Translations under genes and position numbers: made by a program
Assembly: GCA_913052435.1 (NCBI GenBank)
Contig: CAJXDV010000040.1
Location: 1-7,992, forward strand
DNA from: an uncultured Pelagibacteraceae bacterium
Lineage (GTDB): Bacteria; Pseudomonadota; Alphaproteobacteria; Pelagibacterales; Pelagibacteraceae
DNA length: 7,992 nt
Direction of reading: 5' to 3'
The notes under the pieces: generated by a model
Databases searched by the model: none
What the model was told of the DNA's origin: nothing
The model's input: only the letters and a program-made list of their open reading frames with translations
Shown here: piece after piece, positions 1-7,350 of the stretch
How the letters are laid out: every line of letters starts with the position of its first letter
How positions within the stretch are numbered: position 1 is the stretch's first letter

Positions 1-102
1 CTATTTTACAGCTTACACACGCTAATTTCGGGATTTTTTTTCGCTTTATTTTTTTATTAAAATCAGTATGTATTCATTTTTAACCTATAGGGAAGGAAAA
101 TA
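1..102 (+). promoter_or_regulatory. Leader region of the symporter operon
   Basis: No gene is visible here. The segment is AT-rich with long T runs. A ribosome binding site, AAGGA at 93-97, sits five bases before the ATG at 103 and decides that start. A possible sigma70 -10 element, TAAAAT at 58-63, matches the consensus at five of six positions. The region 17 bases upstream is only a T run, so a proper -35 is missing and the promoter call is weak. I see no convincing hairpin or riboswitch-like structure. Confidence 0.35.
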
Positions 103-360
103 ATGTCAAACAAACAAAAACACTGGGAAAAAACCAAGGGGCTAATGATAGTTACTTTGTCTCTTTGGTTCTTTTTTGGTTATTTAATATTTATGTTTGG
201 TGAAAGCCTTAACTCGGCAAGTTTTCTTGGATATCCTTTGGCTTACTATATGTGTGCCCAAGGTTCAATTGTTGCATTTGTCATAATACTTTTTTGGTCG
301 GCAAATAAACAAGAGAAAATTGATGAAGAGTGTGGTTTCTCCGGCGGGGAGGAATCGTAA
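103..360 (+). CDS. DUF4212 small subunit of a sodium/solute symporter
   Basis: This 85-residue inner-membrane protein has two predicted hydrophobic helices, at about residues 14-34 and 46-66. It has a charged N-terminus (SNKQKHWEKTK) and a Lys/Glu-rich C-terminal tail. The pattern of an early Trp, WFFFGY in helix 1, then PLAYYMCAQGSI leading into helix 2 matches the DUF4212 / sodium-symporter small-subunit family. Members of that family are nearly always encoded just before a large SSS-type subunit, as here. It presumably assembles with or stabilises the large subunit; its exact role is not established. The ATG at 103 has AAGGA five bases upstream. Its TAA at 358-360 shares its last A with the next gene's ATG, which implies translational coupling. 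Length is usual for the family. Confidence 0.9.
   Translation: MSNKQKHWEKTKGLMIVTLSLWFFFGYLIFMFGESLNSASFLGYPLAYYMCAQGSIVAFVIILFWSANKQEKIDEECGFSGGEES
346..353 (+). promoter_or_regulatory. Ribosome binding site for the symporter large subunit
   Basis: GGGGAGGA lies six bases before the ATG at 360, inside the last codons of the DUF4212 gene. It is the strongest Shine-Dalgarno match in the window. It fixes the large-subunit start at 360 rather than at the in-frame ATG at 330, which has no comparable site and would add ten residues overlapping the small subunit. Confidence 0.7.
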
Positions 361-2213
361 TGGCTACCAAATTTATTAATAAAGGAAGTTTTATAGATAA
401 TTTACCTAAAATCTATGGAACGTATACTGGCGGTTTCTTAATATTCATCATTTTGATGGCTATTGCGGAACAAGCGGGTATGACTGCAAAAACAATAGGT
501 ATAATGTTCGTCGCTTTTACAGTTTGTATCTACGCATTAATTGGGTGGTTATCTAGAACTGTACAAGTAGATGCGTACTATGTAGCTGGACGTCAAGTTC
601 CAACAGTCTTTAATGGTATGGCGACTGCAGCTGACTGGATGTCAGGTGCTTCGTTCGTAGCAATGGCAGGTGGAATTTATTTCGGTGGTTACACTTACAT
701 GGGATTCTTGGTCGGTTGGACTGGGGGTTACATATTGGTGTCTTCACTATTAGCTCCATATTTAAGAAAATTTGGTTGTTATACTGTGCCAGACTTTATT
801 GGAACAAGATATGGCGGAAATCTAGCTAGATTCTGCGCTGTGCTTGTTTTAACTTTAGCCTCTTTCACATACGTGACAGCACAAATTAACGCAACAGGAA
901 CTATCGCTGCTAGAGCACTTGGTATTCCATTTGAGTTAGGAGTCTGGGTTGGATTAATAAGTATATTACTATGTTCAATGTTAGGTGGAATGAGAGCGGT
1001 TACCTGGACACAGGTTGCTCAGTACATCGTATTGATCACAGCTTATTTAATTCCAATTTTCTGGATAAGTAACAAAGGTGGCTACGGAATCTTTCCACAT
1101 CTAATGTTGGGAGAAGAAGTTGCAAGGCTAGGTGAACTGGAAGCACAATTTGGTTTAGTTAAAAATGCTGCAGCAGATGTTAAAGCTGCTGGCGTTCCAG
1201 GTGGATTAAAATCCATAGCACTTCCACACTCTGAAGTTCCTTCAGGTGCAATGGCTGCTTGGAAGTTTATTTCATTAACATTATGTATGATGGTAGGAAC
1301 TGCTTCTTTACCACATATCTTAATGAGATATTTCACAACGCCTAGTGTAAAAGCTGCGAGAAAATCAGTGGCTTGGTCACTATTCTTTATTGCATTGCTT
1401 TACACATCAGCGCCTATGTTAGCAACATTGTCTAAACTTTCATTAATGGATCCTAATTTGCCTACTGGTATTATTGGAAAAGAAATATCGGCAGTTATGT
1501 CCATTGATTGGGTTTCTGCATGGACTGCACAAAAACAAGCTTTCATTGCTGACTTTAACGGAGATGGAATTCTTCAGTTAAATGAATGGTTCATGAGAGG
1601 TGATGTTGTGGTATTATCAACGCCTGAAATAGCTGGATTACCTTATGTAATTTCAGGACTAGTTGCTGCCGGAGGTATGGCTGCAGCGATGTCAACTGCA
1701 GATGGTCTTGTTCTTGCAATCGCAAATGCTTTATCACATGATATTTATTTCAAAATCATTGATCCAAAAGCAGACGTAAGAAAAAGATTGATTGTCGCTC
1801 GTGCACTTCTAGTCGTAATCGGTGCCTTCGGAGCTTACATTGCATCAATGAGGATCACTAGTATCCTTGGTGCAGTTGCTTGGGCTTTCGACTTTGCGAT
1901 GTCTGGATTGTTCTTCCCACTTGTACTTGGAGTATGGTGGAAGAGAGCAACAAGACAAGGTGCAATTGCAGGTATGCTTGCTGGCCTTGGTTCTGGAACA
2001 GCTTATCTAATCTATGTATATCCTAAGTTTATGGGTAACCCTGCATGGTTAGGTATTGACCACTTAAGATTCGGTATTATCGGAGCTAGCGTATGTTTAG
2101 TTGTTATGGTTGTTGTTAGTTTAATGACGCCAGAACCTGACAGTGCTACTCAAAAGATGATAGATGAAGTTAGAATACCAAGTGGTAAAACTATTCTTGG
2201 TAAACAACACTAA
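360..2213 (+). CDS. Sodium:solute symporter large subunit (SSS family, acetate-permease-like, VC_2705 type)
   Basis: This 617-residue polytopic membrane protein should carry a small organic solute inward with sodium. The SSS hallmarks are present: YYVAGRQVPTVFNGMATAAD (early LeuT-fold helix region), GGMRAVTWTQVAQY, and AAAMSTADGLVLAIANALSHD. In the last of these, Ser445-Thr446 lie where SSS proteins place sodium-ligating hydroxyls. A later helix has FDFAMSGLFFPLVLGVWWKR. Two long hydrophilic segments, at about residues 250-305 and 375-420, separate helices. The second contains a complete EF-hand loop at 398-409 (D398, N400, D402, G403, E409). The partner DUF4212 gene marks it as the two-subunit type. 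Relatives are often annotated as acetate or monocarboxylate permeases, but the substrate cannot be read from the sequence. GC content is visibly higher than in the following genes, in line with a highly expressed or compositionally distinct protein. A hairpin follows the stop codon. Confidence 0.92.
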   Translation: MATKFINKGSFIDNLPKIYGTYTGGFLIFIILMAIAEQAGMTAKTIGIMFVAFTVCIYALIGWLSRTVQVDAYYVAGRQVPTVFNGMATAADWMSGASFVAMAGGIYFGGYTYMGFLVGWTGGYILVSSLLAPYLRKFGCYTVPDFIGTRYGGNLARFCAVLVLTLASFTYVTAQINATGTIAARALGIPFELGVWVGLISILLCSMLGGMRAVTWTQVAQYIVLITAYLIPIFWISNKGGYGIFPHLMLGEEVARLGELEAQFGLVKNAAADVKAAGVPGGLKSIALPHSEVPSGAMAAWKFISLTLCMMVGTASLPHILMRYFTTPSVKAARKSVAWSLFFIALLYTSAPMLATLSKLSLMDPNLPTGIIGKEISAVMSIDWVSAWTAQKQAFIADFNGDGILQLNEWFMRGDVVVLSTPEIAGLPYVISGLVAAGGMAAAMSTADGLVLAIANALSHDIYFKIIDPKADVRKRLIVARALLVVIGAFGAYIASMRITSILGAVAWAFDFAMSGLFFPLVLGVWWKRATRQGAIAGMLAGLGSGTAYLIYVYPKFMGNPAWLGIDHLRFGIIGASVCLVVMVVVSLMTPEPDSATQKMIDEVRIPSGKTILGKQH

Positions 2214-2221
2214 ATAATTTA

Positions 2222-2256
2222 TTTAAGGGGCGATTTATTTCGCCCCTTAAACTTTT
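2222..2256 (+). terminator. GC-rich hairpin after the symporter (terminator or attenuator)
   Basis: A perfect 11-bp inverted repeat, TTTAAGGGGCG at 2222-2232 and CGCCCCTTAAA at 2241-2251, encloses an 8-base AT loop. It starts eight bases after the symporter stop. The following CTTTTC is only a short U tract, so termination may be partial. The stem is strikingly GC-rich for this DNA. The next gene begins at 2266, leaving almost no room for a separate promoter, so some read-through or transcript-end stabilisation is likely. Confidence 0.75.
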
Positions 2257-2265
2257 CAGATAAAA

Positions 2266-2610
2266 ATGGAAATTCCTTTATATATATATGTAATTGATTA
2301 TGTCTTGGGCGTTATCATGTATACGCTGATTGGCAGATCGGCAATGAATATATTTCAAAAAGAAGACTCTCAGTTTTTCTTCATGAAAGCGTTTGTAAAA
2401 TTAACCAATCCTATTTTAAATTTATTTAAATTTATGACTCCAAGCTTTCTTGTTAGGGGTGTTGTTCCTTTATATATAGCTTGGTTTATATTTATGATAA
2501 GATTTTATCTATTACCTGTTTTGCTTGGCTATGGTGAAATGGGAATGCTTTCTTTTCCGTTAGACAGCGAAATTTCTAGACTAATATACGATATATTTGG
2601 CAAAAAATAA
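2266..2610 (+). CDS. Small YggT-like membrane protein
   Basis: This 114-residue protein has a hydrophobic helix at about residues 5-23 and a second at about 65-86. Between them, residues 46-59 (LTNPILNLFKFMTP) resemble the Asn-Pro-hydrophobic signature of YggT-family membrane proteins, where NPIL..L...P precedes a helix. It has one such unit rather than the two of classical YggT, so I call it YggT-like. The role of this family is poorly defined (osmotic or envelope functions have been suggested), and none can be assigned here. The start at 2266 is chosen because it precedes the first hydrophobic helix. There is no evident Shine-Dalgarno, and an internal ATG at 2317 would cut that helix away. 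It lies 14 bases after the hairpin and 42 bases before rpe, all on one strand, so it may be expressed by read-through from the symporter. Confidence 0.7.
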   Translation: MEIPLYIYVIDYVLGVIMYTLIGRSAMNIFQKEDSQFFFMKAFVKLTNPILNLFKFMTPSFLVRGVVPLYIAWFIFMIRFYLLPVLLGYGEMGMLSFPLDSEISRLIYDIFGKK

Positions 2611-2652
2611 TTTTATTATTATTTAAAATTGATACTACTAATCTAGTAACCA

Positions 2653-3312
2653 ATGAAAAAAATACAAATTTCACCTTCTATATTGTCAGCAGATTTTAGT
2701 CGGTTAGGAAATGAAATCAAAAGATTAGAAGAAGGAAGAGCCGACATGATTCATGTTGATGTTATGGATGGTCATTTTGTGCCCAATTTAACTATTGGTC
2801 CTACCGTAATTAAAGCTTTGAGAAATTATACAAAATTACCTTTTGATGTTCATTTAATGATCTCGTCTGTACATAAATATATTAAAGATTATGCGGAAGC
2901 AGGAGCAGATATTATTACGGTTCATCCTGAAGCAACAGAAGATTTGAGTGAGTCAATTAATCTTATAAGAAAACTAAATAAAAAAGTTGGTGTATCTTTA
3001 AATCCAAATACAAATATAAGTATCTTGGATGGGTACCTACCAAACATTGATTTAATATTAATTATGAGTGTCTATCCTGGATTTGGTGGTCAAAAGTTCA
3101 TTCCAGATGTAATCGAAAAAATTAAAAGTCTAAAAGATATAAAAGAAAAAAACAAATATTGTTTTGATATTGAAGTTGATGGTGGAATTAATTTTTCTAA
3201 TTCTAAAGAAGTTATAAATGCTGGAGCAAATATTTTAGTTTCTGGCACAACAATATTTAAAGAAAATAATGGGGATATTAAAAAAAATATAGAAACGCTA
3301 AGGTCTCAGTAA
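2653..3312 (+). CDS. rpe: Ribulose-phosphate 3-epimerase
   Basis: This cytosolic TIM-barrel enzyme of 219 residues, the usual family length, interconverts ribulose 5-phosphate and xylulose 5-phosphate in the pentose phosphate pathway. The family signatures appear in order: SPSILSADF (7-15), HVDVMDGHFVPN (34-45), DVHLM (65-69), HPEA (91-94), PGFGGQ (142-147), VDGGI (175-179) and SGTTIF near the C-terminus. Metal and catalytic ligands are in place: His34, Asp36, His67 and Asp176. One small departure is Tyr141 before PGFGGQ, where Asn or Glu is common. No clear ribosome binding site precedes the ATG, which is frequent in this AT-rich DNA. The stop is one base from the next ATG, indicating an operon with the heparinase-like gene and purH. 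Confidence 0.95.
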   Translation: MKKIQISPSILSADFSRLGNEIKRLEEGRADMIHVDVMDGHFVPNLTIGPTVIKALRNYTKLPFDVHLMISSVHKYIKDYAEAGADIITVHPEATEDLSESINLIRKLNKKVGVSLNPNTNISILDGYLPNIDLILIMSVYPGFGGQKFIPDVIEKIKSLKDIKEKNKYCFDIEVDGGINFSNSKEVINAGANILVSGTTIFKENNGDIKKNIETLRSQ

Positions 3313-3313
3313 A

Positions 3314-4942
3314 ATGCTTTTGAAAAATTCATTTAACTTTATTTATGAATTTTTCTATATTTTTTCTAAACAAATAAGACAATTTTATTTAAATTCATCA
3401 ATTTATAATAAAAAAATCTCAAAAATAGATAACAAAGTTTTAATTTATAAGCCAAGTCTCAGTATATTAAGTTGTATAGTAAAATACGAAAAGAAGAAAA
3501 ATAAAATAGAAAACTTTAATGTTAATTCAATTTGGGAAAATAAAAATATTTCAGATAAAGATTATAAAAAAATTCATAGTTTTTATTGGTTATTTACCAT
3601 AGATTTAAAATCTTCAAACGCGATAACTCAATCAATAATTAAAAACTGGATTGAAAATAATCAAAGCTATAATCCTAAAAATTGGGAAATAGATATTCTA
3701 TCTAAAAGGATAATAGCTTGGATTTCAAATTCTAAAATAACTCATGATGGTTCTGAAAGTAATTATAAAATTAAATTTAATGAAATTATTAACAAACAAG
3801 TAAATCATCTCATTAACGAAATTAATAGATCTAATCTGGTTGATGGTAAAATGATAAGCTGTGCTGCAATCACAATGTCGGGAATATCTTATAATAATGA
3901 AAAGTTTTTATCTTATGGATTAAATCTTTTAAAAAAAATAATTGATTCTTCTTTTGACAATCAATACTTTCCGAGATCAAGAAACGTAGGACAGTTGGTA
4001 TTTTATTTAAAATATTTTGTTTTAATTAGAGAACTTTTAAAAGAATCTTTACACGAAATACCTGAATATTTAGACGAAATAATATTTTATTTAGGTAAAA
4101 CATATAATTTTTCATGGGGAACTGTTAAAAAAAACCTCTTATTTAATGGTAACCATGAAGATGATTTGTCGGACTTTGATAAATATTTAGATCTTCATCG
4201 ATACAAGTTTAGTAGTGATAATTGTGAAATGGGAGGTTATTCAATTCTAAAAAATAAAAATATCATTATAGCTATGGATACAGGATCTAGTCCTGATAAA
4301 AAATATTCAGAAAATTACCAAAGCGGACCTTTATCTTTTGAAATTTTTTTTAAAGATAGTAAATTGATATCTAATTCAGGTTATTTCCAAGATTATCATC
4401 ATCAATTAAATAGAATATCTAAGTCAACTGCGGCTCATTCGACACTTATTTTAAATAATTCATCAGCGTGTACTTTTAAAAAAACAAAAAAAGGACCAAA
4501 TTTAATTTATAGGGGATTAAAAACACTAAATAAAAATATTGTTTATGAAAAAAATTACTGGTGCATCAAATGTTCCCATGATGGATATTTGTCTGATTAT
4601 GGAGTTATTCACGAAAGAATTTTGGAATTCTATCCAGAAACAAATAAAATTGTTGGAAAAGACAAACTAATTAAAAAAAAAAATTTCAAATCTTCAAATT
4701 TTGAAATACGATTTCATATGGTGCCAGATACAAAAGTTACAAAAACACAAAATAATAGAGCAATTTTGATTGAACTTGAAAATTCAGGATGGAGATTTAG
4801 CTCTAACCATGGATCTATTGGTGTTGAAACTGGTCTATATTTCGGTAAAAAAAACATTTTTAACGAAAACCAAAACATTTTTATTTCTGGTATCACACAA
4901 AAAGATGATCAATTGATTGAATGGGAAATAAGCAAGATATGA
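3314..4942 (+). CDS. Heparinase II/III family protein
   Basis: This 542-residue protein has an all-helical N-terminal half (about 1-290) and a beta-rich C-terminal half typical of heparinase II/III-like proteins. Diagnostic segments in the second half are MGGYSILKNKNIIIAMDTG, then SGPLSFEIFFKDSKLISNSG, then STAAHSTLILNNSS, and near the end GWRFSSNHGSIGVETGLYFG. In better-known relatives the motif before LSFE reads HAG. Here it is YQSG, so the usual His is missing and lyase activity should not be assumed. I see no secretion signal, and the N-terminus is only mildly hydrophobic. Family members act on uronic-acid-containing polysaccharides, but the role of the version encoded beside purH is not known to me. 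It begins one base after rpe, and its TGA overlaps the likely purH start as ATGA. Codons are extremely AT-biased. Confidence 0.85.
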   Translation: MLLKNSFNFIYEFFYIFSKQIRQFYLNSSIYNKKISKIDNKVLIYKPSLSILSCIVKYEKKKNKIENFNVNSIWENKNISDKDYKKIHSFYWLFTIDLKSSNAITQSIIKNWIENNQSYNPKNWEIDILSKRIIAWISNSKITHDGSESNYKIKFNEIINKQVNHLINEINRSNLVDGKMISCAAITMSGISYNNEKFLSYGLNLLKKIIDSSFDNQYFPRSRNVGQLVFYLKYFVLIRELLKESLHEIPEYLDEIIFYLGKTYNFSWGTVKKNLLFNGNHEDDLSDFDKYLDLHRYKFSSDNCEMGGYSILKNKNIIIAMDTGSSPDKKYSENYQSGPLSFEIFFKDSKLISNSGYFQDYHHQLNRISKSTAAHSTLILNNSSACTFKKTKKGPNLIYRGLKTLNKNIVYEKNYWCIKCSHDGYLSDYGVIHERILEFYPETNKIVGKDKLIKKKNFKSSNFEIRFHMVPDTKVTKTQNNRAILIELENSGWRFSSNHGSIGVETGLYFGKKNIFNENQNIFISGITQKDDQLIEWEISKI

Positions 4943-6483
4943 AGAAAAAAATTAAACAAGCATTGATCTCTGTATCAGATAAATCAAATTTAAAATCAAT
5001 TTTAAGAATATTAAATAAATACAAGATAAAAATAATTAGCTCCGGAGGTACTTATAAAGAAATAAAAAAATTAGGTTACCATTGTAAGGAAGTTTCTGAA
5101 TTTACAAAATCACCAGAAATATTGGGAGGAAGAATAAAAACATTACACCCAAAAATTTATGGAGGAATCTTAAGTATAAGAAACAATAAAATTCATCAAA
5201 GAGACATGATGAAAAATAAATTTGAAGAGATAGATTTAGTTATTGTAAATTTTTATCCGTTTGAAAATACTTTAGCAAAAACACAAAATCATAAAATTAT
5301 TGTAGAAAATATTGATATTGGTGGACCAACTATGGTTAGAGCTGCCGCAAAAAACTACAGAGATACAACAGTTATAACAAGCACTAATCAATATGAAAAT
5401 TTAATAATAGAACTGGAAAAAAATAAAGGTTCAACAAATTTAGAATATAGAGAAAAGTTATCAGAGGAAGCATTTAGCACTACAGCTTATTACGATTCTG
5501 TAATCTCAAATTACTTAAACACCAAAACAAACAATATTTTCCCAAAAAAAAAAATATTTCATGGTAATTTAATTCAAACCTTGAGATATGGAGAAAATCC
5601 TCATCAAAAAGCTGCTATATATAGCACAAAAAAAGAGCTTGGAATTTTACAACTGCATGGAAAAAAGCTTAGTTATAATAATTATAATGATATTTTTTCT
5701 GCATTAAATATTTCTAAAACACTGCCTAAAAATTTCGGAACTGTAATTGTTAAACATGCAAATCCTTGTGGTGTTTCAATAAACAAAAATAAAGTTGGAA
5801 GTTATAAAGAAGCTTTGGCATGTGATCCAATTAGTGCTTTTGGAGGAATTGTATCATGTAACTTTAAAATAAATAAAGAAGTGGCTATAGAATTGAGTAA
5901 AATTTTTTTAGAAGTAGTAATTGGAATTAGATTTGAAAAAGAAGCATTAAAAATTTTAAAAAAGAAAAAAAATCTAAGAATTATTGATGCTTCCAACTTA
6001 AAATTACATAAAATGAATAATATTATATCAAACTTTAATTCTCTTTTAGTGCAGAACTCAGATAACAAAATTTTTTCAAAGAAAGATTTTAAAGTAGTCT
6101 CTATAAAGAAACCAAACCAGAAGACATTTAATAATTTAATTTTTGCATTTAATGTATGCAGAAACGTAAAATCAAATGCAATAGTTTTAGCGAAAGATAA
6201 AGCCACAATTGGTATAGGATCAGGACAACCAAGTAGACTTGATAGTTGCAAGATTGCAATTGAGAAAATGAATAAATTTCAAAAAATTAAAGATGATGAT
6301 GAGATCATTGCTGCTTCAGATGCTTTTTTCCCATTTGTTGATGGAATTGAAACTTTGGTACAGGAGGGTGTTAGAGCTGTTATCCAGCCTTATGGATCAA
6401 TTAAAGATAAAGAAATTATAAAGTTTGCAAATCAAACAGAAACAATTTTGGTATTTTCAAAAACAAGACACTTTAAGCATTAA
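4939..6483 (+). CDS. purH: Bifunctional AICAR formyltransferase / IMP cyclohydrolase
   Basis: This 514-residue cytosolic enzyme performs the last two steps of de novo purine synthesis: formylation of AICAR with 10-formyl-tetrahydrofolate, then ring closure to IMP. The N-terminal cyclohydrolase domain (about 1-195) shows SSGGT (34-38), KTLHPKI (67-73), NFYPF around Tyr106, and DIGGPTMVRAAAK with Asp126 and Lys138. The transformylase domain shows LRYGENPHQ (215-223), the catalytic Lys272-His273 in KHANPCG, DPISAFGGI, QPSRLDS, DAFFPF (461-466) and the C-terminal RHFKH. I chose the ATG at 4939, which overlaps the upstream TGA as ATGA. The ATG at 4921 would add six residues and deepen the overlap with no better ribosome site. 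Small departures from the usual consensus are Tyr74 for His in HGG, Gly329-Ile330 where Ala-Pro is common, and PYGS for PGGS. Confidence 0.96.
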   Translation: MKKKIKQALISVSDKSNLKSILRILNKYKIKIISSGGTYKEIKKLGYHCKEVSEFTKSPEILGGRIKTLHPKIYGGILSIRNNKIHQRDMMKNKFEEIDLVIVNFYPFENTLAKTQNHKIIVENIDIGGPTMVRAAAKNYRDTTVITSTNQYENLIIELEKNKGSTNLEYREKLSEEAFSTTAYYDSVISNYLNTKTNNIFPKKKIFHGNLIQTLRYGENPHQKAAIYSTKKELGILQLHGKKLSYNNYNDIFSALNISKTLPKNFGTVIVKHANPCGVSINKNKVGSYKEALACDPISAFGGIVSCNFKINKEVAIELSKIFLEVVIGIRFEKEALKILKKKKNLRIIDASNLKLHKMNNIISNFNSLLVQNSDNKIFSKKDFKVVSIKKPNQKTFNNLIFAFNVCRNVKSNAIVLAKDKATIGIGSGQPSRLDSCKIAIEKMNKFQKIKDDDEIIAASDAFFPFVDGIETLVQEGVRAVIQPYGSIKDKEIIKFANQTETILVFSKTRHFKH

Positions 6484-6510
6484 TGTATAATTATATATTT
6501 AAAAATTAAA

Positions 6511-7341
6511 ATGAATTTTTTAAAAATTGAAGATCCTATAAGTATTTGTGATATAGGTGCAGCACCTTGTGAAAAACAGATATTAATAGATTCTCTTTTA
6601 GAAAATACAAATTGTAAGTTAACGGGATTTGAGCCAAATAAAATTCAATTTGATAAATTGAATGAATCTAAAAATAAAAAATATTACAACTTTGCAATAG
6701 GAGATGGAAAAGAGAAAATACTAAATATTTGTAAAGCTCCTGGTATGAGCTCCTTTTTAAAACCAGATAATAATTATAATAAAATGTTTCACAATTTTTT
6801 TTATTGGGGACAGATAATTGATAAGGTAAAAGTAAAAACAAAAAAACTTGATGATATAGAGTCTGATTTTGATTTAATAAAAATAGATGTACAGGGTTAT
6901 GAGTCAGAATTGATAAAATATGGCAATAATAAAATTAAAAACTCGTTGGTTATTCAAATTGAAGTATCTCCCATATCATCATACATAGATGCAAAACCCT
7001 TTCCTTATGTTTATAATCAGTTAGAAAATTTAGATTTTGACTTACATATGTTTTCAAAAATTGAGAATAGAAGTTTTGCTCCACTAATTATTAATAATAA
7101 CACAAGAACTGGATTATATTACTTGTATCAATTAGATTGTGTTTTTGTAAAAAAATTCAAAATAATTGATTCATTGGAATTAAAAGACTTATTAAAACTT
7201 ATTCATATTATGCATTATGGATTTCAGGCATACGACTTTGTATTAAATTTAATTCTTAGTTTAAATAAAAAATTCAAAATAAACGTCATTGAAGAGTATA
7301 AAAAAATTCTTAAATCTGTTAAAATTATTCCAAGATATTAA
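6511..7341 (+). CDS. FkbM-family SAM-dependent methyltransferase
   Basis: This 276-residue protein has a Rossmann-type methyltransferase core at about residues 10-170. Motif I is ICDIGAAPCE (12-21), followed by GFEPN (39-43), FAIGDG (61-66), MSSFLKP (79-85) and the strong FkbM signature FDLIKIDVQGYE (120-131). The variant motif I (GAAP in place of GANxG) recalls an FkbM branch with DIGANP. The C-terminal third (about 200-276) has no recognised domain. Family members O-methylate sugars, polyketides or lipids; the acceptor here is unknown, and the heparinase-like neighbour gives only a weak hint toward glycans. The start is unambiguous because the same frame is closed by the purH stop 30 bases upstream. 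The 27-base gap has no Shine-Dalgarno. The TAA at 7339-7341 overlaps the opposing dehydratase stop. Confidence 0.85.
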   Translation: MNFLKIEDPISICDIGAAPCEKQILIDSLLENTNCKLTGFEPNKIQFDKLNESKNKKYYNFAIGDGKEKILNICKAPGMSSFLKPDNNYNKMFHNFFYWGQIIDKVKVKTKKLDDIESDFDLIKIDVQGYESELIKYGNNKIKNSLVIQIEVSPISSYIDAKPFPYVYNQLENLDFDLHMFSKIENRSFAPLIINNNTRTGLYYLYQLDCVFVKKFKIIDSLELKDLLKLIHIMHYGFQAYDFVLNLILSLNKKFKINVIEEYKKILKSVKIIPRY

Positions 7342-7350
7342 ATAATTTTA
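7320..7350. repeat. AT-only inverted repeat over two convergent stop codons
   Basis: TAAAATTATT at 7320-7329 and AATAATTTTA at 7341-7350 are perfect 10-base complements separated by 11 bases that hold part of both stop codons. With only A-T pairs the hairpin would be weak. A repeat of this size can arise by chance in such DNA, but its position makes it a candidate two-way transcription end for the converging genes. Confidence 0.35.

Noticed and set aside
330..359. Earlier ATG for the symporter large subunit at 330
   Set aside because: It would overlap the DUF4212 gene by 31 bases and lacks a good ribosome site, whereas the ATG at 360 has GGGGAGGA six bases upstream.
1082..1336. Minus-strand open frame within the symporter gene
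   Set aside because: It lies opposite a well-supported conserved protein and shows no family motif. It is an antisense shadow.
2636..2648. Small hairpin TACTA-ATC-TAGTA before rpe
   Set aside because: Five AT-rich pairs with a three-base loop are too weak to support a regulatory call.
5802..6251. Long minus-strand open frame within purH (149 codons), and a shorter one at 4714-4896 in the heparinase-like gene
   Set aside because: Both are antisense to strongly conserved coding sequence, with Phe/Leu-rich composition typical of shadows and no recognisable domain.
6465..6491. Possible promoter before the FkbM gene: AAGACA, 15-base spacer, TATAAT
   Set aside because: The -10 is perfect but the spacer is short and the -35 is weak. 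Such matches are frequent by chance in DNA this AT-rich.
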